Shown: in pieces, positions 46,432 to 54,249 of the stretch
How positions within the stretch are numbered: position 1 is the stretch's first letter
Layout: every line of letters begins with the position of its first letter
Source of the DNA: CAWBRT01 sp963814745
GTDB taxonomy: Bacteria > Acidobacteriota > Terriglobia > Terriglobales > Acidobacteriaceae
DNA: 64,000 bases
Assembly: GCA_963814745.1 (NCBI GenBank)
Contig: CAWFEA010000002.1
Location: 53,795-117,794 of the forward strand
Direction of reading: 5' to 3'
Program-made: the position numbers and the translations under genes
Notes under the pieces: generated by a model
What the model was told of the DNA's origin: nothing
Databases searched by the model: none
The model's input: the letters and a program-made list of their open reading frames with translations, nothing else

Positions 46432-47309
46432 CGCTTCCGCAGCCTCCTGGAGCGCTTCACCGCTTCCGGGTTGGACACCTCGATAGCTTCCAGCGGACTG
46501 GGAACTGCCTGCAGGTGGCGCCGGGACAAATGGAGATCGACGGTTGTGTGGTCCAGCTTCGAGTGTCCGAGCAGTACCTGGATAGTGCGTAGATCGGCTC
46601 CGGCTTCCAGCATGTGGGTGGCAAAGCTGTGCCTGAGAGTATGAGGAGAGACATGCTTCGTAATGCCAGCTCGCTTCGCAGCCTCGACCGTGGCCGTCCA
46701 GATGATCTTCTCTGTAATGGGCACATCGGCCCGCCAGCCCTTCACCGTGCCCGGAAACAAATAGGTCTTTGGCTTCATCCAGCGCCAGTACTCGCGCAGG
46801 GTCTCCAGCAGCTTCGGAGACAACAACCCGTCGCGGTCACGGCCGCCCTTTCCCTGGCGGACCTGCATAACCATGCGCTCGCTGTCGATATCGGAAACCT
46901 TGAGATGGGAGAGTTCGGCCCGGCGTAAGCCGGTTGCATACAGCATCATCAACATCGTCCGATGCATCAGGTTGCGGGCGGAAGCAATCCACCGCTCGAC
47001 CTCTTCCTGACTCAACACGGTTGGCATGCGCCTCTGCCGCTTCGGCACGGGAATGTCGTCGGGAACCTACGGACGCCTCAGCGTCTTGACGAACAGAAAT
47101 CGCAGGGCGGCAGTGCGGCTTTGGATCGTGCCCGGCGAGAGCTTGCGATCTCGGAACAGATGCACCTGATACTCGCGAATATGCTCGGGGCCGAGGCGCT
47201 CCGGCGAGCGACGGAAATACTTCGCGAAATCCTGTACGGCGTGAATGTAGGTACGCTCGTACGCCTGCAGAATCTTGCACCGCAAATCATCCGAATATGC
47301 TCGCGGCAT
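46428..47309 (-). pseudogene. IS91-associated tyrosine integrase, interrupted by one in-frame stop
   Basis: The N-terminal core-binding part (AYSDDLRCKILQAYERTYIHAVQDFAKYFRRSPERLGPEHIREYQVHLFRDRKLSPGTIQ.., 47309-47070) and the catalytic part (46428-47048) are in the same frame. They are separated only by a TAG at 47067-47069, where the sequence reads ..KTLRRP-stop-VPDDIPVPKRQRRMPTVLS. The catalytic domain is complete: R in ATGLRRAELSHL, K/R in RQGKGGRDRD, HTLRHSFATHML, LGHSKL, with the tyrosine position at the TTVDLHL segment reading Asp. A single base change thus splits the protein; internal initiation at 47048 could still give the catalytic half. Confidence 0.85.
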
Positions 47310-47388
47310 CGCTCTGTGTCTTCGCGGAAACTCGCCACCCGTAACTTACCCCACTTCCTCTTTTCGGATATAACTACTTGGGAACCGC

Positions 47389-49081
47389 ACTAACCCGCTT
47401 TATGCATGAAGGCTCCATAAGTGGTTTTCGGAGGGACGAGGTTGCGGTGATGGCGTGGATGGCAGCGTGAAGCGTCCAGTGCTGTGGGCTGTGTGGATCA
47501 CTTGTGTGTCTGAACTGGGCAACTTAGAGCTTTTCGGGCGCAGTGTTTCCCTACCTGCTGTTTGCGTAACCTGGAAAAGATGTTTTGAAGGAAAGAGCGG
47601 CCCGGCTATCCCGGCGAGGCTCCGAGCGCCAGTGCCACTCGCCGGAAGGTAGGTAGAAACGGGAACGACGTGGGCAGGTGCACGACCACGCGGCGCACCG
47701 AGACCAGCACACAGGCGCCTAGCTTCAGCAGTCGTTCGCGGATCATCCAGACTTGGGCTCGTGCGCACGCGGTACCAGCGGCCCGCAGCCGCAACTCTTG
47801 CAGCAGCACGTAAGCGGCGGCGGTCAGCAGCACCCGGAACTGGTTGGCCCAGAAATCGCTGCAACTGGTGCGGTCGATCTGGAGATCGTGCAATTCCTTG
47901 ATGCGATTCTCAATTTCGCCACGTTGGCAATAGACCTTCTCGTAAAGGAACTGCGGACTCTGTTTCAGGTTGGTGATGACGAAGCGCGGGTTATCTTTTG
48001 GCTCTTTGCCCTCAGCCCGAACCACCTCGGCCTTGATGATCATGCGGCGTTGTCGCGACCACGTTCGAGCTGCATAGTTGGCTTCACCATAGACGTGCTC
48101 GGTCTGGCTGGTCCGACGCGAGAGCTTGCGAGCTTGCCGCATAGCTGGCTTAGCCCTACGCTTCAACACCGCATTGTTGGCCATCGCCACGACATACTCA
48201 AGCTTGGGCTCGGCATCCAGAAACGCCAGCAACTGGGGATGCGCAAAGCCACCATCGAGGCGAACCCGAAGCTGTACGCCGGGGAAGAAGTAGCGAATCA
48301 ACTGCGTCAGTCGGCGCAGAATTCCCACCGCTCCTACCGCCGCCGTCACGTTGCCGGGACGCAGCACGGCGGCGCACAGATACTGCTCGGCTTCCTCATT
48401 GAAGCTGACCAAGCCCATGACCGGCAGGTAGCACCAACAATCGTAGTGGCCATTGAAGAACGTTAACTGCTGCGCGCCGTGCGTCGGATCATCGGTCGGG
48501 TCGAGGTCGATGGTGACGCGATGGGCACGGCCACGCAGCCGCTGGGCATGGCGCTCGATCACGCTGGCGGCCAGCGCCTCACTTATGCCATAGAGCTCCT
48601 TCAGACCAACGGCGTTCTCAAAGCGCGACAACGTGGCCTGCGAAGCCAGATCGCGGCCCGTGACCGGATCGCGGTCGAGCAACATCTTGTGAATGGGATC
48701 GGCGGCCAGACGGGCCGAGTCGTTGGCGTCCGGATAACCGCAAGCAATCGAGAACACACGCTGCGCCAGCAACTCGCGCAAGCGATGATCGACCTTGCCC
48801 GCTTGCCGTGCGTCGCGCAGACATCCAGCCAGACCGTCGATCAATCGGTAGCGGCGATCGGCCGCCTTCAGCAGCATGGCTCCGCCATCGGAACTGCCCT
48901 GCCGCCGATCGAATTGGATTACGGCGGGCTTGGTAAACGTCGCGGGAAACAACAAACACGGTGTCGTGCTATCGTCAATCACGCGGAAGCCTCGTTGGTT
49001 GCTTCAACCGCTGTCTAGACAACATGTTTGTAGCACAACAGGCTTCTCGCGCCTCCAACTTCAAGAATTATCTGGGCTAGG
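47389..49081 (-). mobile_element. IS1380-family insertion sequence
   Basis: About 1.69 kb containing one transposase gene. The right end, read inward from 49081, begins CCTAGCCCAGATAATT, with the CCTAG start typical of IS1380. The matching left end near 47389 (ACTAACCCGCTTTAT) is only partly similar, so the left boundary is tentative and no target duplication was recognised. Confidence 0.75.
47606..48982 (-). CDS. IS1380-family transposase
   Basis: 458 aa, DDE type. Family features include QFDRRQGSSDGGAMLLKAADRRYRLIDGLAGCLRDAR, QRVFSIACGYPDANDSARLAADPIHKML, DLASQATLSRFENAV, the first Asp in RVTIDLDPTDDPTHGAQQ, the second in VRLDGGFAHPQLLAFLD and the E in YCQRGEIENRIKELHDLQIDRTSC. It is intact. 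The start is a GTG at 48982 with no strong ribosome site. Confidence 0.93.
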   Translation of the reverse strand: MIDDSTTPCLLFPATFTKPAVIQFDRRQGSSDGGAMLLKAADRRYRLIDGLAGCLRDARQAGKVDHRLRELLAQRVFSIACGYPDANDSARLAADPIHKMLLDRDPVTGRDLASQATLSRFENAVGLKELYGISEALAASVIERHAQRLRGRAHRVTIDLDPTDDPTHGAQQLTFFNGHYDCWCYLPVMGLVSFNEEAEQYLCAAVLRPGNVTAAVGAVGILRRLTQLIRYFFPGVQLRVRLDGGFAHPQLLAFLDAEPKLEYVVAMANNAVLKRRAKPAMRQARKLSRRTSQTEHVYGEANYAARTWSRQRRMIIKAEVVRAEGKEPKDNPRFVITNLKQSPQFLYEKVYCQRGEIENRIKELHDLQIDRTSCSDFWANQFRVLLTAAAYVLLQELRLRAAGTACARAQVWMIRERLLKLGACVLVSVRRVVVHLPTSFPFLPTFRRVALALGASPG

Positions 49082-50304
49082 TCCGTTCAGGCTCAAAGCG
49101 TGAACACAGGCGGACCCGCAAACGTGGCTGTACCGCCATTATGAGGAGGCATCGTGCCGTATCGCTTTGTAACAACGGCGAAAGCGATTTTCCTTGTCTC
49201 AAAGCAGCGATCAGTTTGGGTGGACGCACGACTCTTGAGGGGCAATTTGCCAACAATTTCCGCAGTCGCGTTCAGCCTCTCGATGATGTCTTTTCGGCAG
49301 AACTCACACGCGTCTACTCCGAGAAGCGCAATGCTGCTCCGACATCGGCAATAGCGCGGCATTATACGGAAGCACTGCCTTGGCTCCCTCCGGTCTGCGA
49401 GTCAGACCGAGAGGGCCAATACGCGCGACTTCTGATCGAAGCACACGCGGCGCGTTCAGGCTCTATTTCAGGGCATGCAACGCGCTGCAAGGGGAGATCA
49501 CAAAACCGTGTTCCGGATCACCTTTCAGATTGTCTCGATAAACGCCGTAGAAGCCGTCTCATAAATCCGTGGCGGCCGTTGCCGGGAATACGGTCGTCGA
49601 TCGATGGGGCGACGCCGCAATGTATTTGCGGCAGCAGGGGTATTTTACAAAGCAGCATGAGGCGTTCATTACGTCGCTCTACACGTTGATCAGCGACGCT
49701 AGCGTTCATCCATTCCCGATGCGACCAATGAGAGTGGTTCTAGTCACTCCAGTGTTCTGCAACATTCTACAGGGCCCGGTCTCGCTTCGCTGCAGGCGCA
49801 CATCGTCCTGGGCCAAATTGCTCTCTCGGCTGCTCCGGGCGGTCTACCGCGTGAAAAGCATGTCGAGAAAGATTTTCCCGCCTTGATAGCCTAAATTTTG
49901 TTGGGGTCCTTTGAAAAATCACCAGAGGAAAGCATAAGGATCTTGGCGAATGCTTGTAAGTTACTGAAAAGAATGGCTCCTCGGGTAGGACTCGAACCTA
50001 CAACCCTCCGGTTAACAGTTGCGCGAACGCGAAAACCGGCCAATTGCCGAGAATTGCTATCTACTAATAAAAATCAGCCTTTAGCTCTATTTGAGCAGCG
50101 GCTGAGTACCGACAATTCTGAAATAGGGTCCCTCAAAAAGTCCCCAAAGTATTTTCCCTGCTTCGCCTCGGGGCGTCAACACTCGGCGCTGAACCCGACG
50201 AGCATCCAGCGCGACAACGAAGCACTCATCCCAGGCAAGAACGCGCCATGCCGGTGCGGAAACACCGACACGGCGCTAACCGATGTCGCCTGTAAGGAGG
50301 CAAC
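49082..50304. other. 1.2 kb of degraded sequence with a tRNA fragment
   Basis: No convincing gene. A GTG at 49154 has AGGAGG upstream and opens a 66-codon frame (to 49354) without family resemblance. Another frame ending at 49890 (..AHIVLGQIALSAAPGGLPREKHVEKDFPALIA) has coding character but no start, so it is probably a gene remnant. A 45-nt tRNA-Asn 3' fragment lies at 49974-50018. The plus-strand reading APRVGLEPTTLRLT across the tRNA piece is a well-known artefact. GGAGG before the serine recombinase ATG marks the end of the region. Confidence 0.5.
49974..50018 (-). pseudogene. 3' part of a tRNA-Asn(GUU) gene
   Basis: Read on the minus strand, this starts in the anticodon loop (CTGTTAAC, anticodon GTT). 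It continues through the variable region, a perfect T arm (GTAGG-TTCGAGT-CCTAC), the 3' acceptor strand CCGAGGA, discriminator G and CCA. The sequence 5' of it cannot form the D arm or the 5' side of the anticodon stem, so no functional tRNA is encoded. Such 3' fragments are what site-specific integration into tRNA genes leaves at the far end of an island. Confidence 0.8.
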
Positions 50305-50946
50305 ATGGCTAAGCAACACCGTACCACCGCATCCGCAACCGCTCAAGATGTCCCTCTGAGCATCACCCGCGTGGCTCTGTACGCCCGGGTGAGCACCTCC
50401 AACGGCCATCAAGATCCCGAAATGCAGCTCCGTGAACTGCGCGAATATGCAGACCGCCGCGGGTGGCAAGTGGCCGGCGAATACATCGATCATGGCGTCT
50501 CGGGTTCCAAGGAATCCCGCCCGGAACTTAACCGCCTCATGACTGACGCCCACCGGCGCCGGTTTGATGCCGTGCTTGTTTGGAACGTCGATCGGTTTGG
50601 CCGCTCCCTGAAGCATTTGGTTAACGCTCTGGCCGATCTCGGCGCCTATGGCGTCGCCTTCGTGAGCCTGCGGGACAACCTCGACCTGAGCACGCCATCA
50701 GGCCGGCTGATGTTCCAGATTATCGGGGCTATGGCGGAATTCGAGCGCGCGCTGATTCAGGAGCGAGTGAGGGCTGGCCTACGGAACGCTCAGGCAAAGG
50801 GCAAGCTGCTTGGCCGTCCGCGCCGGGTAGTGGATGTTCCCAGAATAACCACTTTGCGCGCTTCTGGGGCGTCCTGGCGGACGATTTCGCGTGAGATGGG
50901 AGTTGCGCTCGCCACTCTGTACCGCTGTTGCAAGTCGAGCGGCTAA
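50305..50946 (+). CDS. Serine recombinase, resolvase/invertase family
   Basis: 213 aa. The catalytic domain has the nucleophile Ser30 in ALYARVSTSNGHQDPEMQLRELREYA, then GEYIDHGVSGSKESRPELNRL, DAVLVWNVDRFGRSLKHLV and the long E helix (SGRLMFQIIGAMAEFERALIQERVRAGLRNAQAKGKLLGRP). A C-terminal helix-turn-helix (TLRASGASWRTISREMGVALATLYRC) binds the recombination site. AAGGAGG lies 5 nt before the ATG. A truncated relative of its second half lies at 53680-53878. It probably acts on the local island, though no crossover sites were identified. Confidence 0.93.
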   Translation: MAKQHRTTASATAQDVPLSITRVALYARVSTSNGHQDPEMQLRELREYADRRGWQVAGEYIDHGVSGSKESRPELNRLMTDAHRRRFDAVLVWNVDRFGRSLKHLVNALADLGAYGVAFVSLRDNLDLSTPSGRLMFQIIGAMAEFERALIQERVRAGLRNAQAKGKLLGRPRRVVDVPRITTLRASGASWRTISREMGVALATLYRCCKSSG

Positions 50947-51155
50947 CCTGAATGTACCGAAATGGATTTCTTGCAGCAACCTCTTCCGCGCGGGCCCGCA
51001 GTACTACTGAATTTATGCAGCACCCCGCCAGTTTCCGATCGCACGAGAGTTGCCAGCCTACGCGGGTCACATACCTCAGATTCAAAGATTCCCGGTTGAT
51101 CACCGGGGCTCTCTTTTTACAATCCTCAGGAGGGTCACTATTCGGCGCTTGCGGC

Positions 51156-51557
51156 CTACGGCTCGGTCGTGGCGCCTACCTTCGTGATCACTGCTCCTTG
51201 CCGAACCTCTATCTGGCCCTTGCCAGTGCCGGAAACCCGGCGGATTCCGAAGTCAACGACGAGGTCGCGAATTACCGGATATCCCTTCAGCGGATCCACC
51301 GTGTACTCCGAGCGTGGTTCCAGCACAACGTGGCATGCCTTGTTCACCGCGCCATTCACGGTAACCCGGCAACCACCGCACAGGCCACGTCCACAGTAAT
51401 AGTTGCGAAAGGCCAGAGTTCGATCTGTCTCGGTATAGATCTTCCTGATGGCAGCCAGCAGCGTGAGTCCTTCCGTCCAGGACAACGTATAAGATGTGTA
51501 GTGAGGAATCGCGTCAATCGTCGGGTTGAATCGAAATATTCTTAGTCGTACATCCAT
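51156..51557 (-). CDS. Short 2Fe-2S protein resembling the N-domain of SdhB/FrdB
   Basis: 133 aa. It begins like a succinate dehydrogenase/fumarate reductase iron-sulfur subunit (VRLRIFRFNP..) and has a plant-type 2Fe-2S cysteine set at 55, 60, 63 and 75 (YYCGRGLCGGCRVTVNGAVNKAC). The C-terminal half that would bind the 4Fe-4S and 3Fe-4S clusters is absent; the protein ends after a basic and hydrophobic tail instead. It starts 38 nt after the flavoprotein gene and should be its electron partner. It may be a natural one-cluster subunit or a shortened gene; no remains of the missing half were found downstream. Confidence 0.85.
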   Translation of the reverse strand: MDVRLRIFRFNPTIDAIPHYTSYTLSWTEGLTLLAAIRKIYTETDRTLAFRNYYCGRGLCGGCRVTVNGAVNKACHVVLEPRSEYTVDPLKGYPVIRDLVVDFGIRRVSGTGKGQIEVRQGAVITKVGATTEP

Positions 51558-51595
51558 GGCCTGGACCCTTTCTCCGCGTTAATTCGGCGATCGCG

Positions 51596-53281
51596 CTAGC
51601 GACGAACCACTGGAATCAGACTCAAGTGTTGTTTGCCGTCAACCATCTGAATACAAGTATGCTGGGCGACAGAATCGGTCTGCGGGTAATCGAGACGGAA
51701 ATGGTGTCCCCGCGATTCCTTGCGCTGCAGCGCGGATAAGATCACCAGCTCCGCCAGATCGATCATGCCACGAACTTCGTAGGCCTCTTGCACCTCATAA
51801 CAGAAGCGCCTGATCGCCGCAGTTGTGACCTGCGGCAGCAGGTCACAACGAAGCTCGCGCACTGCCGCCAGGCCTTTCAAAAGGTTCTGCTCATCCCGTT
51901 CCAGGCCCACATAACGATTCATCACGTCCTGCAATTTCGCTTTCAGTGCAATCGGCCTGACGCCATCGGCTTTGCCCTCGTTCCATCGACTGATGGTCTG
52001 GTACTCTGCCAGGACGCTTTCGCGGTATAACGCCTTGCGATTTGAGCCTCCGTTGGCCGGCGCATCGTCGGCATACTGGCAGGCGATCTCGGCGCAGCGC
52101 TTGCCGAACACTTGAGTCTCCGACAGCGCGTTACCGGAGATGCGATTGGCGCCGTGCACATTTCCAGTGATTTCGCCGGCTGCAAACAGGGCTTCCAGAT
52201 TGGTGCGGCCGTAATCGTCAATCTTGATACCGCCCAGACAATAATGTGCGGCGGGCGCCATTTCCACCTTGTCATCGCGCAGGTCGATGCCGACCTGTTT
52301 CAAGTTCCAGAACTGGTGCAGCCAGTCTTCCAGCTTCTTGGTGAGTTCCTCTCGCGACAATTTCGAGTGCGACAGGTCGGCATAGAACCCGCCGTGAGGG
52401 CTGGCCGTCCCATTCTTTACTTCTCTTCCGATCGCCCTGATGAACTCGTCCCTCGCGGGGAAGCCTTTGATGAACACATCCCCTTTTCCGTTCAGCGCCC
52501 TTCCATCCAGAATATCGGGATTGAGGATGTACTCATATTGCACGAGCCAGCCGCGCGCCGCCGGCGGATGCACAACCACGCCGGGATAGTAGAGGACCTG
52601 CTCCAGGTCGACGAGTTGCGCGCCAAGCGCATAGACCTGCACGAGACTTTCACCCGTAGTATCGGGAGGAGTATCGGTAAACGGCCACAGCTCCTCATAG
52701 CCGCCGGTGGCGAAAATCGTGGCTTTGGCCTCAATGCCATGCGCCTCGCCCGTGCGCACGTCGAGGTAGATTGCGCCTACGACCTTTCCCTCCTCGGCCA
52801 AGATGTTGGTGGCGATTACGTCCTCGAGAATCATCACATTCGGAAATTCGGCGAGCTTGCGAAACAGGGTGGCAGCGAAGCCATAACCGCCGCCGATGAT
52901 GAACAGATTGCGCGAATGGCTCTGCCCCGGACGCAATGACGTGGCAAACGAGCCGTCCGGCTTTTTCTTGAATTGTGCGCCGTAGCTCTCCAGATCCTGT
53001 ATGCGCGCGACCGAGTCCTGCGCCAATGCGTAGACCAGGTTTTCATCCGCCAATCCACGGCCGGCGGTCAGCGTGTCACGATAGTGGAATTCAGGCGTAT
53101 CGCCATCGTTAACGGCTCCTTCGACGCCTTCGCCGGCAACCGGCGTGATGCCGGTACGAGAGAGCGGGCCCTTGCTCAGCAAGACCACCTGCTTGCCCAT
53201 TTCCGCGGCTGCTATCGCCGCCCTCATTCCGGCGCCGCCGCCGCCAATGACCAAGATATCCGTCTCTCTCAATTCGAACAT
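51596..53281 (-). CDS. FAD-dependent fumarate reductase/succinate dehydrogenase flavoprotein-like protein
   Basis: 561 aa from the ATG at 53281, which has GGGGGA upstream; the frame is open to 53317. The N-terminal dinucleotide fold is ETDILVIGGGGAGMRAAIAAAEMGKQVVLLSKG, and ATIFATGGYEELWPFTDTPPDTTGESLVQVYALGAQLVDLEQV is typical of SdhA/FrdA/L-aspartate oxidase. The capping-domain motif APAAHYCLGGIKIDDYGRTNLEALFAAGEITGNVHGANRISGNALSETQVFG is also present. The position of the covalent FAD histidine of SdhA reads ITPVAGEG, so FAD is probably non-covalent. Together with the short 2Fe-2S protein it forms a minimal soluble oxidoreductase; no membrane anchor gene is present. The substrate is unknown. 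Confidence 0.88.
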   Translation of the reverse strand: MFELRETDILVIGGGGAGMRAAIAAAEMGKQVVLLSKGPLSRTGITPVAGEGVEGAVNDGDTPEFHYRDTLTAGRGLADENLVYALAQDSVARIQDLESYGAQFKKKPDGSFATSLRPGQSHSRNLFIIGGGYGFAATLFRKLAEFPNVMILEDVIATNILAEEGKVVGAIYLDVRTGEAHGIEAKATIFATGGYEELWPFTDTPPDTTGESLVQVYALGAQLVDLEQVLYYPGVVVHPPAARGWLVQYEYILNPDILDGRALNGKGDVFIKGFPARDEFIRAIGREVKNGTASPHGGFYADLSHSKLSREELTKKLEDWLHQFWNLKQVGIDLRDDKVEMAPAAHYCLGGIKIDDYGRTNLEALFAAGEITGNVHGANRISGNALSETQVFGKRCAEIACQYADDAPANGGSNRKALYRESVLAEYQTISRWNEGKADGVRPIALKAKLQDVMNRYVGLERDEQNLLKGLAAVRELRCDLLPQVTTAAIRRFCYEVQEAYEVRGMIDLAELVILSALQRKESRGHHFRLDYPQTDSVAQHTCIQMVDGKQHLSLIPVVRR

Positions 53282-53679
53282 GGAGATCCCCCCAGTTGGT
53301 TCGTCTGTGCCATTCACTTAAGCGCGCATCATTGAAGTGTCCTAGCGTAAGTTCCTTTGCAATTTCCGGCGTGATTACTGAAATGTTGCCGCGATCCAAC
53401 GTGACAGATGACATACATTAGCCTGATCAAAACCACGATCCACCAACGTGTCTTCGTCTCTTCGATCAGACTCACAATTGGCCTCCAGAATTCTTCTATG
53501 CTGTGCAGCTCCGTCGCAATCATCCCGGGAAACAGAATGGGAGATGAACGTGGAGAGCTCTGCTCCTGGGGTTGCCTCGGAGCTGGGGACTCTAAATTAA
53601 TGAAAGAGAATGAAAAATACATTAGGTATTCGATCCTGTCAACAGCAACTCCGGCGGGAAGGAGCCGGCCTCCGCCATC
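53282..53679. other. Intergenic region
   Basis: About 400 nt upstream of the flavoprotein gene, likely holding its promoter. AT-rich patches (53590-53640) precede the recombinase remnant. No gene was recognised. Confidence 0.4.
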
Positions 53680-53878
53680 TGGCCGGCTGATGTTCCAGAT
53701 CATCGGGGCCATGGCAGAATTTGAAAGGGCGCTGATCCAGGAGCGCGTGAAGGCCGGTCTGCGGAACGCGCAAGCGAAGGGAAAGCGCCTCGGCCGATCC
53801 TGTCGGGTTGTGGACGCCTCCCGAATTGCCGCTCTACGCGAATCCGGGGCTTCGTGGCGGGCCATTGCGCGGCATTGA
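53680..53878 (+). pseudogene. C-terminal remnant of a serine recombinase
   Basis: Reads SGRLMFQIIGAMAEFERALIQERVKAGLRNAQAKGKRLGRS.., then ..RIAALRESGASWRAIARH and a stop. It is homologous to the E helix and start of the helix-turn-helix of the recombinase at 50305-50946 but diverged by about one base in five. The catalytic domain is missing and the helix-turn-helix is cut short. An open frame from 53408 happens to lead into it without homology. Confidence 0.85.
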
Positions 53879-53880
53879 AC

Positions 53881-54096
53881 TGGAATAACCTGGCAGCGGA
53901 AAGTGACGGCTACACCGCCGCTGACATCGCGTTCATCGCGGAACAGGCGGCGAAAATCGCGTTTGAAGAGAGAACTCGCATCCAGAAAGACACTCCAATT
54001 GCACTTCGCCACTTGCAAGTCGCGATGAGAGAGCACCCGCCACAAACGCGCGAAGAGCAGCACACTCGGATTGGATTCCAGCCACCGACCGGTTAG
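53881..54096 (+). pseudogene. Remnant of an AAA-family ATPase (lid region)
   Basis: About 70 codons. LAAESDGYTAADIAFIAEQAAKIAFEE resembles the C-terminal lid of classical AAA proteins (the SDGYTAADI..I...A pattern), followed by PIALRHLQVAMREHPP, like the last helix of such domains. There is no P-loop, Walker B or start codon. It abuts the recombinase remnant directly, so the junction is probably a deletion or recombination scar. Confidence 0.65.
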
Positions 54097-54249
54097 CGCT
54101 TGGAGCCCGAACTACCCATGCTGATGCATAACAGTGATGGCGTGGCATGTAGGTTCGCGCGGATGAACAGTTCGAAGCTGTTGGTCCTCCGAAAGCAGTT
54201 CTTCCAAGGTGAATGGCATATTTTGAATGCTCCATTTACGGCTGTATCT

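Larger units (their letters stand above)
45247..47309 (-). mobile_element. IS91-type element (integrase plus HUH transposase); outer ends unresolved
   Basis: Two coupled genes on the minus strand, a phage-type integrase upstream and an IS91 Y2-type transposase downstream, as in many IS91/ISCR-like elements. The termini could not be fixed. The palindrome at 44904-44974 may mark the origin end, and the IS1380 element begins just beyond the other side. Confidence 0.75.

Noticed and set aside
49974..50055. Complete tRNA-Asn gene
   Set aside because: The acceptor stem could be paired with TTCTCGG further upstream, but the D arm and the 5' side of the anticodon stem do not pair, so only a 3' fragment is supported.
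49898..50359. Open frame on the plus strand containing APRVGLEPTTLRLT
   Set aside because: This peptide is the well-known artefact of translating the antisense of a tRNA gene; here it overlaps the tRNA-Asn fragment, and the rest has no homology.
53329..54063. 244-codon minus-strand frame
   Set aside because: Overlaps two clear plus-strand remnants (recombinase and AAA) and has no family resemblance.
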